Of a DNA stretch of 64,000 nt, positions 1-11,922 are shown one piece after another. Within the stretch, counting starts at the first letter, position 1. Every line of letters starts with the position of its first letter. Below the pieces are notes generated by a model, which saw nothing but the letters and a program-made list of their open reading frames with translations, was not told the DNA's origin and ran no database searches. The DNA is taken from positions 540,154 through 604,153 of the forward strand of contig NMRA01000195.1 in the NCBI GenBank assembly GCA_002633005.1. The letters run 5' to 3'. Source of the stretch: Phoronis australis (lineage: Eukaryota > Phoronida > Phoronidae). The translations under genes and the position numbers were made by a program.

Positions 1-514
1 GAAAGACCTTAATTTGCACTTGTGTGTTGCGAGAAATTTTCACTAATGGAACGATAACAGTGTTTTCAATCCCACAATTCAGTCTAACCGACCAATTACT
101 CCCGAGCATACTCAAGAGGAACTCGAGGTCTTGGGAAGAAACAAGAAACTTGATTTACAAACACCCTTCCGAACGATTCTCCATGACGACTTCCGGCTTA
201 AAACCAATCTAATGGTTGAGACTAAGAATCTAGCGAAGGAATCTACCGTGGTAACGCGTTTTGCTTGTAATACATGATGATAAGTCGCGAGGTTTTGCGT
301 GATCTTGCGTTTTCATGAGGTTCCCTCACCTAGTACACGTATGTTCGATTGACGCGGCTGAACTAGCGGAGTGAATAAAGTGCAGCCAATCTTTCATCAG
401 CCACCCAAAATCCGTTGTATCAAGGGTCATTACAAACTACACTCCCCAATATAACTTAAGGCTCATAAACTACGCGCACTAGCTCGCTTGTACATGTACC
501 AAACCCAAACATAC
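1..514. other. Start of KHK intron 3 (no exon found)
   Basis: On the minus strand this follows the splice donor of KHK exon 3, so it should be intron 3. I translated it in the frame required by the exon-3 phase and found no acceptor followed by an open KHK-like exon 4. The rest of the gene therefore probably lies to the left of the window. Confidence 0.5.
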
Positions 515-649
515 TTGATTGAGCCTAAGACTGTTCGGGAGCCAGTTTTCCGGCTGAGAATAACCACCGCTGTAGGACAGTTGGAGCCGGACACGCGTAT
601 ACAGTTGCTGAAGTCGATACCGTGCCGACTAAAATCATCCAGAATTACT
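515..649 (-). CDS. KHK: KHK coding exon 3
   Basis: 135 bases between a TGTTTTACAG acceptor and a GTATGT donor. It encodes the ILDDFSRHGID segment and a strand pair ending in TGSRTV, typical of the region encoded by vertebrate exons 3a/3c. The product is open and shows no sign of decay. Confidence 0.9.
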
Positions 650-3544
650 CTGTAAAACATGACATTTGAAAATTCGATTAGGTAAACTATGTATTTTACA
701 CGGTTTTAGGGAGTCATCACAGAATTCTGTTCAGGAAAAGGGAAAAACGGGGCAGGAAAAAAGAAAGAAAAGAATACGATTTAAAATGATATCGACCCGA
801 GTTCGTTCCACTAAACTATTTACAACACCCAATTTAAAATTCATCAAGAAGACAAGTTTGAAGCTTCCAAGAACGCGGTCGCATATACTTTGATTTGACA
901 ACTTGCAGTTGCAAAACTGGGGTCCATTTTATGCAAGACCCAAATCTAGGCCGTAGCTGGAGCTTAGATAATCGCAGGCTCGCTATTGCACCGCGGCGCT
1001 GCGTTTTCAGAAAATGTGACAACTGTCGTAAAGTTGGCCACTGTTCATGTTCAGGCTACTTCGAACACCTTCACCAGTCATGTTTTAACATAGTTCATTA
1101 AAATGAACTATGTGCAGATTCAAATTTACGGCCGTCAAAGGCCCGATTCGATACTTTAGATAAAAAGGTTCGCAGTGACCGGTTAAATAAAACAATGGCC
1201 TCAACTAGGTTCCCTACATCTTCAGCACACTTGCTGACATGATGCTCCTTTTATACTTGTGACATTTCGAAAAAACATAATTAAAAATGAGTGCAATGCA
1301 AACAAATAAGAATTTCAAAGTCATAAATCAGGGACGTTGAAAAAGTCCCTAACAATCAACGTACAACGTGGAGTTGACTCACGCTATATCTACATAACTC
1401 AAACCTTGACGTTCTCATAAAGATAAAATACTAAGAGAAATAGAAAAAAAACAGTGAGTCCATATTGGATCTGCTTCCTGCAACCGGCCACCGGTCACTA
1501 CATACTCCTTAATTAGGTGAGCGGAGAATTTTTTGTTTGGGCAAAGCTCATAGTACACCATTACTCGATGCCATGCCAGTTCCATGACATTTCCAGCCGG
1601 ATAAAGCCACCCTTTTGATCTTGGTCTTAAGCAATAGAACTAACTGACAATTCTTCTCTGTCCGGTTGCATGATGGGGACTCAACTAAGTTCCATGAATA
1701 TTTCGCACATGTGTGGCGTCCTTTACTAGCTTGTCTCTGACTAGCGACATTTCCTTATAGTATAACTAAAAGCTGAGCCCCTGGTTCAGTTACAATAAAT
1801 ATGGACTTAACCCTGACATTTGGGAGGTTGCATTAAAAGATCCCTTCTTATATTCAACAACATTGGGAATTCAACGTAGAGCTTACTCTAGATTAGTTCC
1901 AAATCCAAAAAATTGACTTAGTAATGAAACTAAAACAACATAAGGAAGACAATTCAATCAGTCTTTTCAGAAGTCCACAAACATGTAATAGCTTTAGGGA
2001 ATTTAGTTCAGCCCCTATATGGGCGCTCAAGTCACGAAATCCACCTTTATCTGGACAAGGATCAGTTCGACACCGGTTGAATTACGGTTAAGTGGTGTTA
2101 ATAAAAATGCGATGGACTTGCAGCAGCTTTAGCTACAATAAAGCAGAACTTACTGCGACATCTCCGATTGTGCTATAGTTCCAAAGTATTCGCAAGTTGC
2201 GTCAAGCTGCTTCAAAACAGTGCACATATTAGACGCGTTGCCGCCACGACACCATTTTTGCTCGAGACACCTACGAGAGACACTACGTGTAGACACAATA
2301 AATTAAAAAACTATATAATACATAACAATACCATTCAGTATAATACAACAATATGTAATTAAATATGCAAGCCTTGGGGACTGAACAAAATGTGAGAGAA
2401 CGGTGCTGTTGAGGCAGACTATAGAGCTGACCTAATAGGGGAAGTTGCAACTGAACCATTGACTTAATTTGAAAAGAACTTCAAACGGCACATACTAATT
2501 CCTCGAGGGAGATTCTTGGGAAAACAGGAGAAATTCCGTCGAGATTCGCCAGGCGACATTTAGAAATGACATTAACCCTTTAACGGATAACGAAAACAGA
2601 TACAGAATTTAGGATGTGTCACGTCCGGGTGTCATGCATGCGTTTGTCTGCTCAGTGTTGCCGGGAAAGCCGGGATGCTAAACTGTACTTGTGTCTCCTC
2701 GAAATTCTACTAAAAGAAATGACATGTCCAGCTTGTATTTTTTCTTTTCAGTGGTGCTGCTGCAGATGACCGATATTCGTCATATACTTATTTATGTACT
2801 TTAAGTATCACGTATCTTTTTAAATTATAATACCAACGCTATCGAATATTTTTTATGCCTGTATATCAGGAACTCCATGACAACTGAACGCAGCATGATT
2901 TTTTAAACCCCACGCTACGTTAACTAGGCCAAGCCAAATTGCAAACTTCAAACTGGAATAAATGAAGTTAGCAGCAGTGAATTCTAGTCCGTAAATGATG
3001 TTATCATGTTTAAATGGACATTTCGCCGCCGTTAAGCTGTCAATGTATACAACTATGCCCACTCCAATCTTGAATTGCGTCGGAATAAGCCAACAAATTA
3101 CGTAACAAACAATGCGCGCACGCACAATATCGCAATGTTATTGTTGGCTAACCCAAATAAACTCTGAAGCGTTTTTTTTCAGTCGTTGATGGCTACGATG
3201 CTCTTGTTGGTAATGGAAATATAAAACCCCGTTCTATAGTAAGGAATACGATGAGACCAATTTTATGAGAGTCAAAAGGCCTAATTTGGTTTTCGTTTTA
3301 TCCAGTTTACAAGGCGATATTTATCTTTAGTTACGAACGCTACCTCGCTCTATCAAAGAACGAAAACAAGACTAGATATTGACACAAATAAAGTTGAGAC
3401 AGGTCAAGTAAATTTAATACTATTAATAATTAATAATATTGGCAACACTTACCGTTCGTCGGAGTCTTCTTCCGGGTATTGATCGAACGTGTGAATTTGG
3501 TCGATGCATACCAGTCCGACGCAAAGAACAGCGGGTTTCATCAT
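515..3544 (-). CDS. KHK: Ketohexokinase (fructokinase), first three coding exons, partial gene
   Basis: Ketohexokinase phosphorylates fructose to fructose-1-phosphate using ATP, the first cytosolic step of fructose breakdown; it is a PfkB/ribokinase-family enzyme. Three exons on the minus strand (3453-3544, 2154-2270, 515-649) join in phase into the first 115 or so residues, with canonical GT..AG introns of 1182 and 1504 bp. Numbered from the first of two adjacent ATGs, D15, D27 and the GGNASN box with N42 and N45 fall at the same positions as the sugar-binding residues of human KHK. Exon 3 is 135 bp, the size of the mutually exclusive exons 3a and 3c of vertebrate KHK; only one such exon is visible here. 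The catalytic GAGD region would be in later exons outside the window. A TTAA transposon sits about 200 bp upstream of the start codon. The family assignment is firm; expression is not shown by the sequence. Confidence 0.9.
1177..1900. repeat. Diverged ~480-bp duplication in KHK intron 2
   Basis: Several short blocks recur in the same order: the 'CTCAACTA(G/A)GTTCC' block near 1200 and again near 1680, GACATTTC shortly after each, and a 'TCAACGTA' block near 1357 and 1871. This looks like an old tandem duplication or two copies of one repeat. Identity is low and the borders are unclear. Confidence 0.35.
2154..2270 (-). CDS. KHK: KHK coding exon 2
   Basis: 117 bases between an acceptor (CTCTCGTAG) and a GTAAGT donor. 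It completes the split Arg codon and carries the RGGNASN sugar-binding loop and TVLKQL helix. It ends after two bases of a Gln codon that exon 3 completes, so the reading frame is continuous across both introns. Confidence 0.92.
3453..3544 (-). CDS. KHK: KHK coding exon 1
   Basis: 92 coding bases starting at ATG 3544-3542 (a second ATG follows at once) and ending with a GTAAGT donor at 3452. It encodes the N-terminal beta strand LCVGLV, then the sugar-contacting Asp of CID and the YPEEDS segment. The exon ends after two bases of an Arg codon. Confidence 0.92.
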
Positions 3545-3750
3545 TCAGACTAATCTGAATAAAACGTAAATAACTGAGATAACGGTGCGTGATAACTTGG
3601 TATGTGCATGTACAGTATGTGGTCCTCAGTGTCCGAATGCTGTGAGAACGTGACAGGGACCTCAGTGCCCGGTGCGTGAAACAGTCCCTAACTTTTAGGA
3701 ATGTCCTGTGCCCGGTTGCATGAAACAGTCACAAAATGTTTGGAGTGTCC

Positions 3751-4661
3751 TTAAAGGAGAATGCCACTCAAAAAACAACAAATTTTGTATTAATTTAGAT
3801 CGAGTGGTTACGCGACAACGGCACGTTCGGTGGCGTTACCTGACACCTGACGGCCGGCAGGCGGAGGTGTTGAAATTATCCAATGACGTAATTGGTTTCA
3901 CACGCAGTCTGTTCAACAGTTCACAACACGGGTTACTGGTGTCAGCTTATCGCTTAAGTTCATCGTTTAACACCAACACATCATCAAACTTCGATGTAAA
4001 ATCCCTAAAAATACACCGAGTTATAAAAACGTGTTGGTTTACTTCGCTCTTACGGATTTACTGGTATTTGGACACACCGTATTCTATGAAGTTCGGCAGG
4101 CCACATTAATTTGTCCGTAGCACCGAGGAGTTGGGGGTCTGTTCAGAGATAAATTCGAAATATTCTTCCGTGAAATACAGACAGGAGATCCTCTATCTGT
4201 GTTGTTTAACTTGTGATTTTTTGAGTTCTAAACACACAAAACGCTTGTTATCACGGCCAGTGGCTCGGCGGAACCCGATCAGGCCCGTCGCGACCGCCGG
4301 GTCTGGCACGAACATAAACCAGCTTGAGTTGGAAACTAAACCTCCAGCCACGAAAAGACTATAATACTGAGCCAAAGAAATAATGTGCGCGTAATTTTGT
4401 GAGAAGTATCCACGAAACTCAGTGAAAATCTTACTTGTCAGGGGCCGCGATGTCGGGTTCCCCTTCCACAGACCGTCAGGGCAAAGGCTGTACAGTAGCA
4501 AACCCCCCTCCCGACCTCCCCCCATTCGGTGCTATGCGCATCTACAATGGTTCTTTGCGCAAATGTTTACAGACAAAATGTTGGCACCCCCTTGCCACTG
4601 GGATACAGACCTATTAAGACGGTAAAAAAGACTAATTAAATCGGGTGGCATTCTCCTTTAA
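3751..4661 (+). mobile_element. TTAA-flanked Kolobok-like non-autonomous element, copy A
   Basis: The element is bounded by TTAA on both sides (3751-3754 and 4658-4661), with inverted ends AGGAGAATGCCAC and GTGGCATTCTCCT. Internal sequence is shared with the copies at 14.2-15.66 kb (reverse) and 38.3-42.7 kb, including the 'GAGGTGTTGAAATTATCCAATGACG' region (start near 3866). TTAA duplications are used by piggyBac and Kolobok transposons. A THAP-like ORF in the longest copy favours Kolobok. No transposase is left in this 911-bp copy. Confidence 0.8.
4501..4601 (+). mobile_element. hAT-like MITE fragment inside copy A
   Basis: A C-rich block beginning CCCCCCTCCCGACCTCCCCC and ending near TTGCCACTGG is nearly the same as 16043-16161, where it ends in a clear GATCCGCCACTG terminus. 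It is absent from the other TTAA copies, so it is a nested insertion. Confidence 0.55.
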
Positions 4662-5026
4662 GTCTTAAGGACGTCCCTAAAGTTTAGGGACTGTTGCACG
4701 AAAAGTTCCCAGTTAGTTTAGGCATTAAATAGGGACTCGCCTTTTGGGGTTACATAAAGTAAGTCCCTAAGTTGAGTCCCTAGCAATAAAATGGCTGATC
4801 AAGCTCATATTGCTGTTGAAAAAAGAATTTTTCCTCAATCCGCGAATGATATTCCAAACGTTGTTTGCCGATTCATAACTAGACGTCTCTTCCCGTTCAC
4901 TGATGAACTCTCAATGTCCGCACATGTAGTGTTCTTTAACTCACGCGCCAAATATCAACTAACTTGATGCATCCGGGTAAAATACAAATAAAGTAAGTCT
5001 TGACATCAGCGTAGGCCTACACAGCA

Positions 5027-5262
5027 CAGTGGCAGATCTAGGATGCCATAAGGAGGGGGGTGCGACAAAAAATTTCGGGGAATTGGCCCGAAAGTTGCGG
5101 TGCGGGGCTGGGTTTGTGAACCTTCTGTCCGGAAAATCTATCGGTGGACTAAAGAAAAAAAAAACAAAAAAACGACAACGCCATCTGGATTCCGTGCCGC
5201 CCTTTCTCCGCTACCGGTCCTAGTTACTGAACTCAATATTTTCTCACGTTTCACGCTGTTGT
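5027..5262 (+). mobile_element. hAT-like MITE, truncated copy
   Basis: Begins CAGTGGCAGATCTAGGATGC and follows the 7184-7515 copy through 'GGCCCGAAAGTTGC', 'AATCTATCGGTGGACTAAA' and 'GGTCCTAGTTACTGAACTCA'. It then loses similarity near 5262, so the right terminus is missing. CAG-type ends with a GGCGGATCTAGG core are common in hAT elements. Confidence 0.65.
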
Positions 5263-7183
5263 TCTGTTGTTCTCTTGTTGATAAGCTGTTACAAATTTCG
5301 TGGCTCGCGATTTCTGGTTTAGGCAGTAGGCCTATCGCGTTTCTTAATCAATGAAAATGTTACTGAACAACTGTTGTAAATGCCGACTCAGACCAATCTC
5401 CGAACCGGGAATCTAACTGGGGCCAATCATGTACGCTTGTACGGATGTACTTGCATTAAAAGTGAGTTAAAATGGGTCTGAATTGAAGGTAAATTGGTGA
5501 TTTTCGACACATCAGTCATCACTGTGACTGTGGCCGCTTGGACTTCGACTTCAGAGTTCAGTCTTATTACACCTAACTACTTTGGAAACAAGTCGGATAT
5601 AATGTTCCCTGGTTTTCGGTCAACATGTTGTAATAACTTCACTAGTTACACCTCACAGAGTCAGACTGGTAGTGTTAGCCAGATGGAACAAACCAGTGAC
5701 AGCAAATGTCTAGACTTGACCAGGCGAATACAGTGTTGTTGGTCACTTTATACCAGGGAAAATGGGAAGCAAACAAACAGGACAAGGACATGGTCGAAAA
5801 AAGTTGATGGATGCAACAACTGAATAACATTCCTTAATTACTCAGTGGATTAGACTGTGACCACCGTCTCTAACTGGCATTTTGTTTTGTTCAAAACTCA
5901 CACAGCTGCAGAAATCAGCAACAATGGATGTCAGCAATCTCATTGCTCAGTCTAAAGATCGACAGGAACATGTACTAATGGATTGATTCGCCATCTGTTT
6001 CTAAGAAGCCAACAGGAGCAAAGAGTTAGTTGACCATGAGCATTCAGTATCTTAGAAATGTCAACAATCCAACCATTTCTTGTCAAATTTCATGTCCTAA
6101 GATTCAACTGAGCAACTTAATCGGAAACTGTTGTTTAAAATCAGTACATCTTTGGATGATCTTTGCAAAACTTCAGAAAAAAGTGTGCTTAGACTTCCCA
6201 TGAGGAACCTGGATGACAAGCCGCTTCTTTGCCAAAATTGTGAAAGAAGTGGAAAATCCTCCACATGGGCTACCACTTCAGTTACTATGTGCCATTCACT
6301 ACATATTGGTAAGAATGAATTCACTGTAGCCATAATGTATGGGATACATGTAGATGTTTGCCAAAAATCCTCAACTCAACTTCTGTACAGAGGCTATCGA
6401 CTGCTACGTGCATTCGTCATCATGCTGGCAATGGTGTATGTTTGAACATTTTTCATGGCAAGAGATGGATCACGTTTATAGCTTATAATTGACCTATCGC
6501 AATCTCCGCCCCTATGCGAAAAGTCACGTGATACCCAACATTCGAACGAGCTGTCAGAGGCAAATACACTGTCGCTAAACGACGTTCCTGGTGGAATCGG
6601 TGAGTGTTTTTGCACTATTTGAAAACGCGTCGACAGAGACAAGAAGCGATGCTTTTCAACAGTGAATTGTACGCTCATGATATGGGAATTTGTAAAGGTG
6701 ACGATGAAAAAATAAGTGCTCGAGAAGCCAGAGAAAATCCGAAGAACCCCTCGGCCTCGGGGCTACCTTCACCTGACAAATGACAAGGCCACTGATACGA
6801 TATGTTCATGTAAAGCTGGATATGTACCTTAAAGTCCAATTATGTGTACGATTCCATAGATTTCATGACCTTTCGAATAAAATCAGTGAAGATTCACCGA
6901 TATTTTTATTCTGTCGTCTGCTAAATTTCGCCAAATGAAAAGTAGGTCACAACTGGTGGGACTCCTGGAGTAAAGTAGGTCATAGATTACAGACAACACA
7001 TGCACTACAGTCTCTGACTAGATCGACTCGATAGCTTTTCTTATCTTGTCACGAAATATTTTGATAAAAAAATTCAGGTTCATAACTCAGGTACACACTC
7101 ATCTCGTCCTGGACAAACAGTTAGCTCCGGTAGCCTAGGTACATGTATAGGGCTGTGTCTCAGTAAAATTAATGTCTGGATTT
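5263..7183. other. No recognised gene
   Basis: About 1.9 kb with only short open frames (for example 5494-5823 plus and 6097-6333 minus). I could not connect any of them to a protein family. No convincing splice-site pairs or repeats were noticed. Confidence 0.4.
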
Positions 7184-7515
7184 CAGTGGCGGATCTAGGA
7201 TACCACAGGGGGGCCCAACACATGTTGCCTCGTGGAATTGGGCAAAGTGCGATTGTATGTGCACAGGCGGCCCGAAAGTTGCAGGGGCCAGGGATGTAGA
7301 CCGTTGGACCTTTTGTTCAGAAAATCTATCGGTGGACTAAAAAAAACAGGAACACGATTCCGCCGCGATCTGGGGTCTGAGCCCCCCCTCTTCCGCTACA
7401 GGTCCTAGTTACTGAACTCAATAATTCCTCACGCTTTTGCTGTTTCATTTTGCTTGCGGCAGCCAAGGGGGGGAGGGCTGGGGTCTCTGCCACCCCCCCC
7501 TAAATCCGCCTATAG
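7184..7515 (+). mobile_element. hAT-like MITE, near-complete copy
   Basis: Left end CAGTGGCGGATCTAGGAT; right end CCTAAATCCGCCTATAG. The ends are inverted and share the core GGCGGATYTAGG. The interior holds G-runs, an A-rich stretch and a C-rich right subterminal zone. This is the best full-length member in the window. I could not confirm an 8-bp target duplication. Confidence 0.7.
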
Positions 7516-9762
7516 AATTTGCAACATTAAGACATTTAAATTAGGTCTACCTTCTTATGTACTTGGCATTTTTTGTAGTTTCATTCCATATAGTTAGCTT
7601 TCATGTAATTTTGAAGGTAGCATGGATCACTAAGTCGTGGTATGGTTACAAAAGATTATAAGTCTGGTGTGGTAGTTGCAAAAATAGGGTATTTACAAAA
7701 ATAACTCAAATTCTTTTTTAAAGCTTCTAAATATCATGTTTGAACCACTCTAAAATGAGCTCTCTCTAACTCTACAGACATAGTGTATACTAGAGGTACA
7801 CGTCAAAAAGTAATTCAACAGTTTATTTTTAGTGACAACAGCTCGACCAAGGCTTTGAGTTCGGCAGTAATCCAGTGCCCTTCCCTGTGCCGATCGAATC
7901 TCTGAATTTTGACCGGGAGAGAAGTTCAGTTGAACGCCAGCTTACGGTTTATGAATAACAAAAATGTACCTCTGATACGAAACAAAATAATGTCCATTGG
8001 GTTGAAATAAATAAAATAAAAATGTCCTTGAAAGCAACAATTTCCCGGGACTCAGTACCGCTAGAGTGCTGAGATCCAGCAGGTGCCGAGACAAAAGCGG
8101 CCAGACGTAGCCAACTCGGGAGTCAAAATCTGAGATAGCCCTGCACCATAGCCACCAAGCTGAAAAGTGCGTATCTAGGAACTAATATATTTGTGTTTAT
8201 TATATCCTTCGAGTTATCAAGCAATATCGCCAAGTTCAGCTGCTCGTGGCCCTACAGTTTGATCCATAGTTAACGCTTTTCAACATCATTTTTCTGCTTT
8301 GGACATGCCAAAAATGACGGGATATTATTCTGGAGCAGCATAACGGCTGTCGGGGCTACACACGTCATATCGACACTGTTTCACCATTCTTAGCGGACAA
8401 TTTCTTGAGCTATAGACTAAAATAAGTTTTTCTCGACTGCGTGTGGTTTGTCGGGTAAAATGGCGGCTTGGAAACGCAGACGAAGGTGTGCCAAGAATGC
8501 TGCGTTCTGATTGGTCAATTAAGCCGTCCGTCATAATCCTGGCGATAGGTCAACTGTTTTTAACATACATTTTTAGCAAAGGTGACAAAGTTGATGATAA
8601 CAATTAGATAGGTGATTAAAAATTCTCCAGATTAAGACAGCCTCCAAAATTCAAAACACAGAAATCACTGCTGAAATTTAATTTTTTCATCTTGAAATTT
8701 GAGGCGTGAGTGATTTTTATATTTCCGTACTTGTAAAATTCCTAACGCTATGTTGTAGAATAACAGGTTGCAAGATTACTTTTGTAAGTTCATAAAAAGT
8801 GACGACAAACTTTTTTAAATGGTAACAATTTATTAAAATAAATTGTTACCATTCCCCTTGAATTTCTGACAGACAATTGTGTGAATTTCTAAAAATTGTG
8901 ACAAGCTCCCACTTTGATCAAAATAATTATTCACTGTCCCAAACTAGAGAATTTTTGCGTAATTAATTTTTGAAATTCTTATGTAGTTAACTGTAAAACT
9001 GATGGATGACTGTTCTTGTTTATGAGAGGATCTGCTTTAAGAAAAAAGGTTGTAAAAGTGATGACAATTTATTGTTTAGCTTTTGATCTTAAGTGATGGT
9101 GTGGTAATTTACACCAGCTTTAAAAATGTCAGTGACAAAAGGTAGAAATCATAAGTGACAACAGATATCAATAGTCCATTTCAGTTAGTGGCTCTGAAGC
9201 AGATGATAATAGTGGCAGTACCTGTGTGGTTAAAGAGTCGTGACACAATGCTTTGGATTTAAAAATCTTGAGGGACTCTCTGATATGTAAGCTACAAGTG
9301 TTTTTCTCACAAGAAATGATGTTTGTGTGTTGTCAAAATCAGTTGCATACTGAGTTAGCCACTGAATGATCTCAGTGCTTCATATGCTTAAGGGGGTTTT
9401 GATCAAAGATTAATATTTATTTTAATTGGCTAGACTGATACATACCAAGGGAACTTGTGCCATGTGATAAAATGTTATTGTTTACATGTTTTGGAAAAAA
9501 TAAATGGTTTAACGAGATCATGAAACGTTACAATTTTGTCTTTAGCATCTAACGTCAATGTATAATACAGGATTACTTTTACATAAACATTTAAAATGTT
9601 ATAGATTTTTGATTTCCTATATATAGTTAAGGTTAAGAATGCATGCCTACGTGATGCTCTCTGTACATGTGTTGCTTTGATAACACTATCACTGATGGTG
9701 TTACTCTATCAAAAATCAAAAATTAATGGGCAATTTTGACAGTAAAATCACCCATGAAAATC
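7516..9762. other. No recognised gene, AT-rich
   Basis: AT-rich sequence with many short stops on both strands. It contains a near-perfect 36-bp palindrome (listed separately). Nothing else is identifiable. Confidence 0.4.
8818..8853. repeat. 36-bp AT-rich palindrome
   Basis: Two 17-bp arms, starting AATGGTAACAATTTATT, are separated by only two bases (AA). The arms pair perfectly, so the DNA could extrude a cruciform or the RNA a tight hairpin. Confidence 0.85.
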
Positions 9763-10062
9763 TTATTTTAATGATGTGGATTTCCGACGCTGTCCCAATT
9801 TTTGTACTTCAGGTCGACCAAAAGGGCTGCTGGGTTTCTTGTTAATTCCAGGTTGTCGTATCTCTTGGGAGGCATTTTTATTTAGTGTATCTGCATTGAA
9901 CAAATTTATGTTTTTGATTATTTGTTGGCAGCTTTCCCAGATTTCCGTAACACTTCCAGGCTCAGATTTTGAAATTCTTGGTATTAGAAAAGGCATAAAA
10001 ATTCGTGCTGTGAAACCTGTTGTGATACGAATAGATGTTATTGAAAGTATTTTTATCTGCAT
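9763..10062 (-). other. Unidentified 99-residue open frame
   Basis: A minus-strand open frame with a 'SPFGRPEVQKLGQRRKS' segment near its end. That resembles the GRP-x-SELS/QRR-K linker seen in some transposon-borne proteins, but the match is too short to assign. The plus strand is open over the same stretch. I do not recognise a function. Confidence 0.2.
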
Positions 10063-10261
10063 TTAACTCATCATTCTAACACAATGTGTCCTTCGTCGAT
10101 TACCACAATTGCCACGTTGGAAGCTAATTCCTTTTTTTTTCAAGCTAATTCCTTGTTTTGCAAGCGTTTCACACCATCACTTGTTGATGTCAGAGCCTCA
10201 GGGTTATCATACATTACTTGATAATTTCCTTTAGTTATATCACTAATTGGAACACATAGGC

Positions 10262-10572
10262 AGATTTAGGGATTTAGGGGGGCAGGGGCTGCCGCAAGCA
10301 AAAAGAAACAGCAACAGCCCAACGCGTCAGGAAATATAACTAGGACCGGTACTGGAGAAGGGGTGGGGGGAATCAGACCCCAGATCGTGGCGGGCTCTCG
10401 TTCCCGTTTTTTATTATTTTTAATTCTTTTTAGTCGATAGATTTCCTGAACATAAGGTTCATACTCCGCCCCACCGCAACTTTCGGGACGCCTGTACGCA
10501 TACAACCGTGCTCTGCCCAATTCCCGGAGGCAACATGTTGCCCCCCGTTCTGGTCCCTGATCTGCCACTGGA
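10262..10572 (-). mobile_element. hAT-like MITE, full-length copy in reverse
   Basis: Reverse-oriented member of the same family: left border TAGGCAGATTTAGG, right border GGGACCAGAACGGGG region ending in GATCTGCCACTG. Flanks GGAACACA (left) and GGAACAGT (right, if the last base is shared) are compatible with a decayed 8-bp hAT target duplication. Confidence 0.7.
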
Positions 10573-11598
10573 ACAGTACAACAAAACGTCGCCACTAGTT
10601 TCTTCATCATCAGTATCATCATCACTAACGTCTCGCAAAAAATTGTTGCTATTCTGGTATTGTAATTAGTGCACGGCAAAGATCTACTAAAGTTTGGTGA
10701 ACTACAGGGTTAATAAGCAAACAAATTGCAGTTCAGTCTGGGAACGTCAATAGCGCAATTAGTTGACCTGTCAACTGTGCGTCTTCAGCTAGTTTTATCT
10801 TAATCGCACAGTGAACCTTTTATGTTCACTTAGTGATAAATAAACCGTTTCAATGGTGTTTTTTCGTTTTAGAATTGCTTCAATTAATACTACAGGTACT
10901 CCAATATCGTCCGCACTTTCGTCGCGATTCTACTCGGGGATTCCATTGACACGGAATTCCCTCGAGAATGCATAACAAGGGAGATAAGTCTTTATTTTGA
11001 TACGTAAATTTGAATTTTACTGCTAAACTTATTATATCAGGTGTACTCATATTTGCAATTATATTATAGCATGAAATAGTTTAAAAATGTTAATTGTAAG
11101 TCAATTTTAACATCTTTCTTTGTTGACAGTGAAAGCGCTTTACCGGATAGTAATGTTTGAGACGATTCTCCACTCTGCCGGGTTGACCCGGACTTGCCTG
11201 AAAAACCTCGGCAAAAACTTCGTCGATATTAGTGAAAAAATACGTTTGCGTTCAGATTTTTACTAGGAATTTAATTCTTAAAATTTTACATGTCTTTAAA
11301 GAGGGCGAAAATGTAAACGCGCAAGTCATATTTCTTCAGGCACCTCTTTTCATCAAACCATCGGCTTCACGAGCTATAAACTGTAATCGGCCGAAAAGGT
11401 CTGTGGTTTTCTGTTGAGTCCAGGCCGTCTGGAGTTGCCCCATATACAGTGTTGTAGTGGTAAATTAGAGGTAAGTAGGCGCCCAATGCCTACCGTATGA
11501 CCTGGTGCATCAATTTTAAAAGTGCACTGAATTCGCAAAATCTGACTCACAAACATGTAGGCCTATTTTTGACTCACGAGTGGGTATTTACTTCGAGT
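10573..11598. other. No recognised gene
   Basis: About 1 kb, AT-rich, with short open frames only (11232-11417 plus, 11374-11556 minus) that match nothing I know. Confidence 0.4.
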
Positions 11599-11815
11599 CT
11601 GCAGTGGCGAATGTAGGATGTCGCAGAAAGGGGCCCAACCACACATAGGAAGGCAAGATCCGCGTGTATTCCAAGCGGTCTCTGAAGGGAGGCAAACACA
11701 CTTTTGAAAGAAAACACGCGCGTAACGCCCAGAAACGATATGCTGACGGCGTTTTTTAGTCGCCCGTGGGGGTATCCTCTGGGCCCCTCCGTCACCCTTT
11801 ATCCGTCTGTGGTAT
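11599..11815 (+). mobile_element. hAT-like MITE, divergent subfamily
   Basis: Begins CAGTGGCGAATGTAGGATG and ends near ACCCTTTATCCGTCTGTGGT, which is roughly the inverted terminus. A 'GGGGCCCAAC' block follows the left end as in the 7184 copy. The interior differs from the other members. Confidence 0.55.
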
Positions 11816-11922
11816 GACACCATAACTGTTACTTTATCTTGAAATATTAATCTGAAATGTCATTACTCGGGAACAGATGTTAGACCGTAGTCTTCAAAGA
11901 CTAATTACACACATGTTCCTAA

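Larger units (their letters stand above)
3640..4795. mobile_element. Palindromic short repeat that hosts TTAA element A
   Basis: On the left of element A are blocks such as GCCCGGTTGCATGAAACAGT and 'GTCCCTAACTTTTAGG'. On the right are the mirror blocks GTCCCTAAAGTTTAGGGACT and 'GTTGCACGAA', followed by more GTCCCTAA units. The arms look like halves of one inverted-repeat element interrupted at a TTAA by the Kolobok-like copy. Outer borders are not defined. Confidence 0.45.

Noticed and set aside
1-460. A candidate KHK exon 4 (TTDFGWLMKDWLHF-type reading before a GTGAGG)
   Set aside because: The phase does not fit the exon-3 donor and no acceptor gives an open frame; similarity to the expected WIH-EGRN block is too weak.
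4890-4915. Hammerhead ribozyme core (CTGATGA)
   Set aside because: No matching GAAA box or flanking stems; the same holds near 55601.
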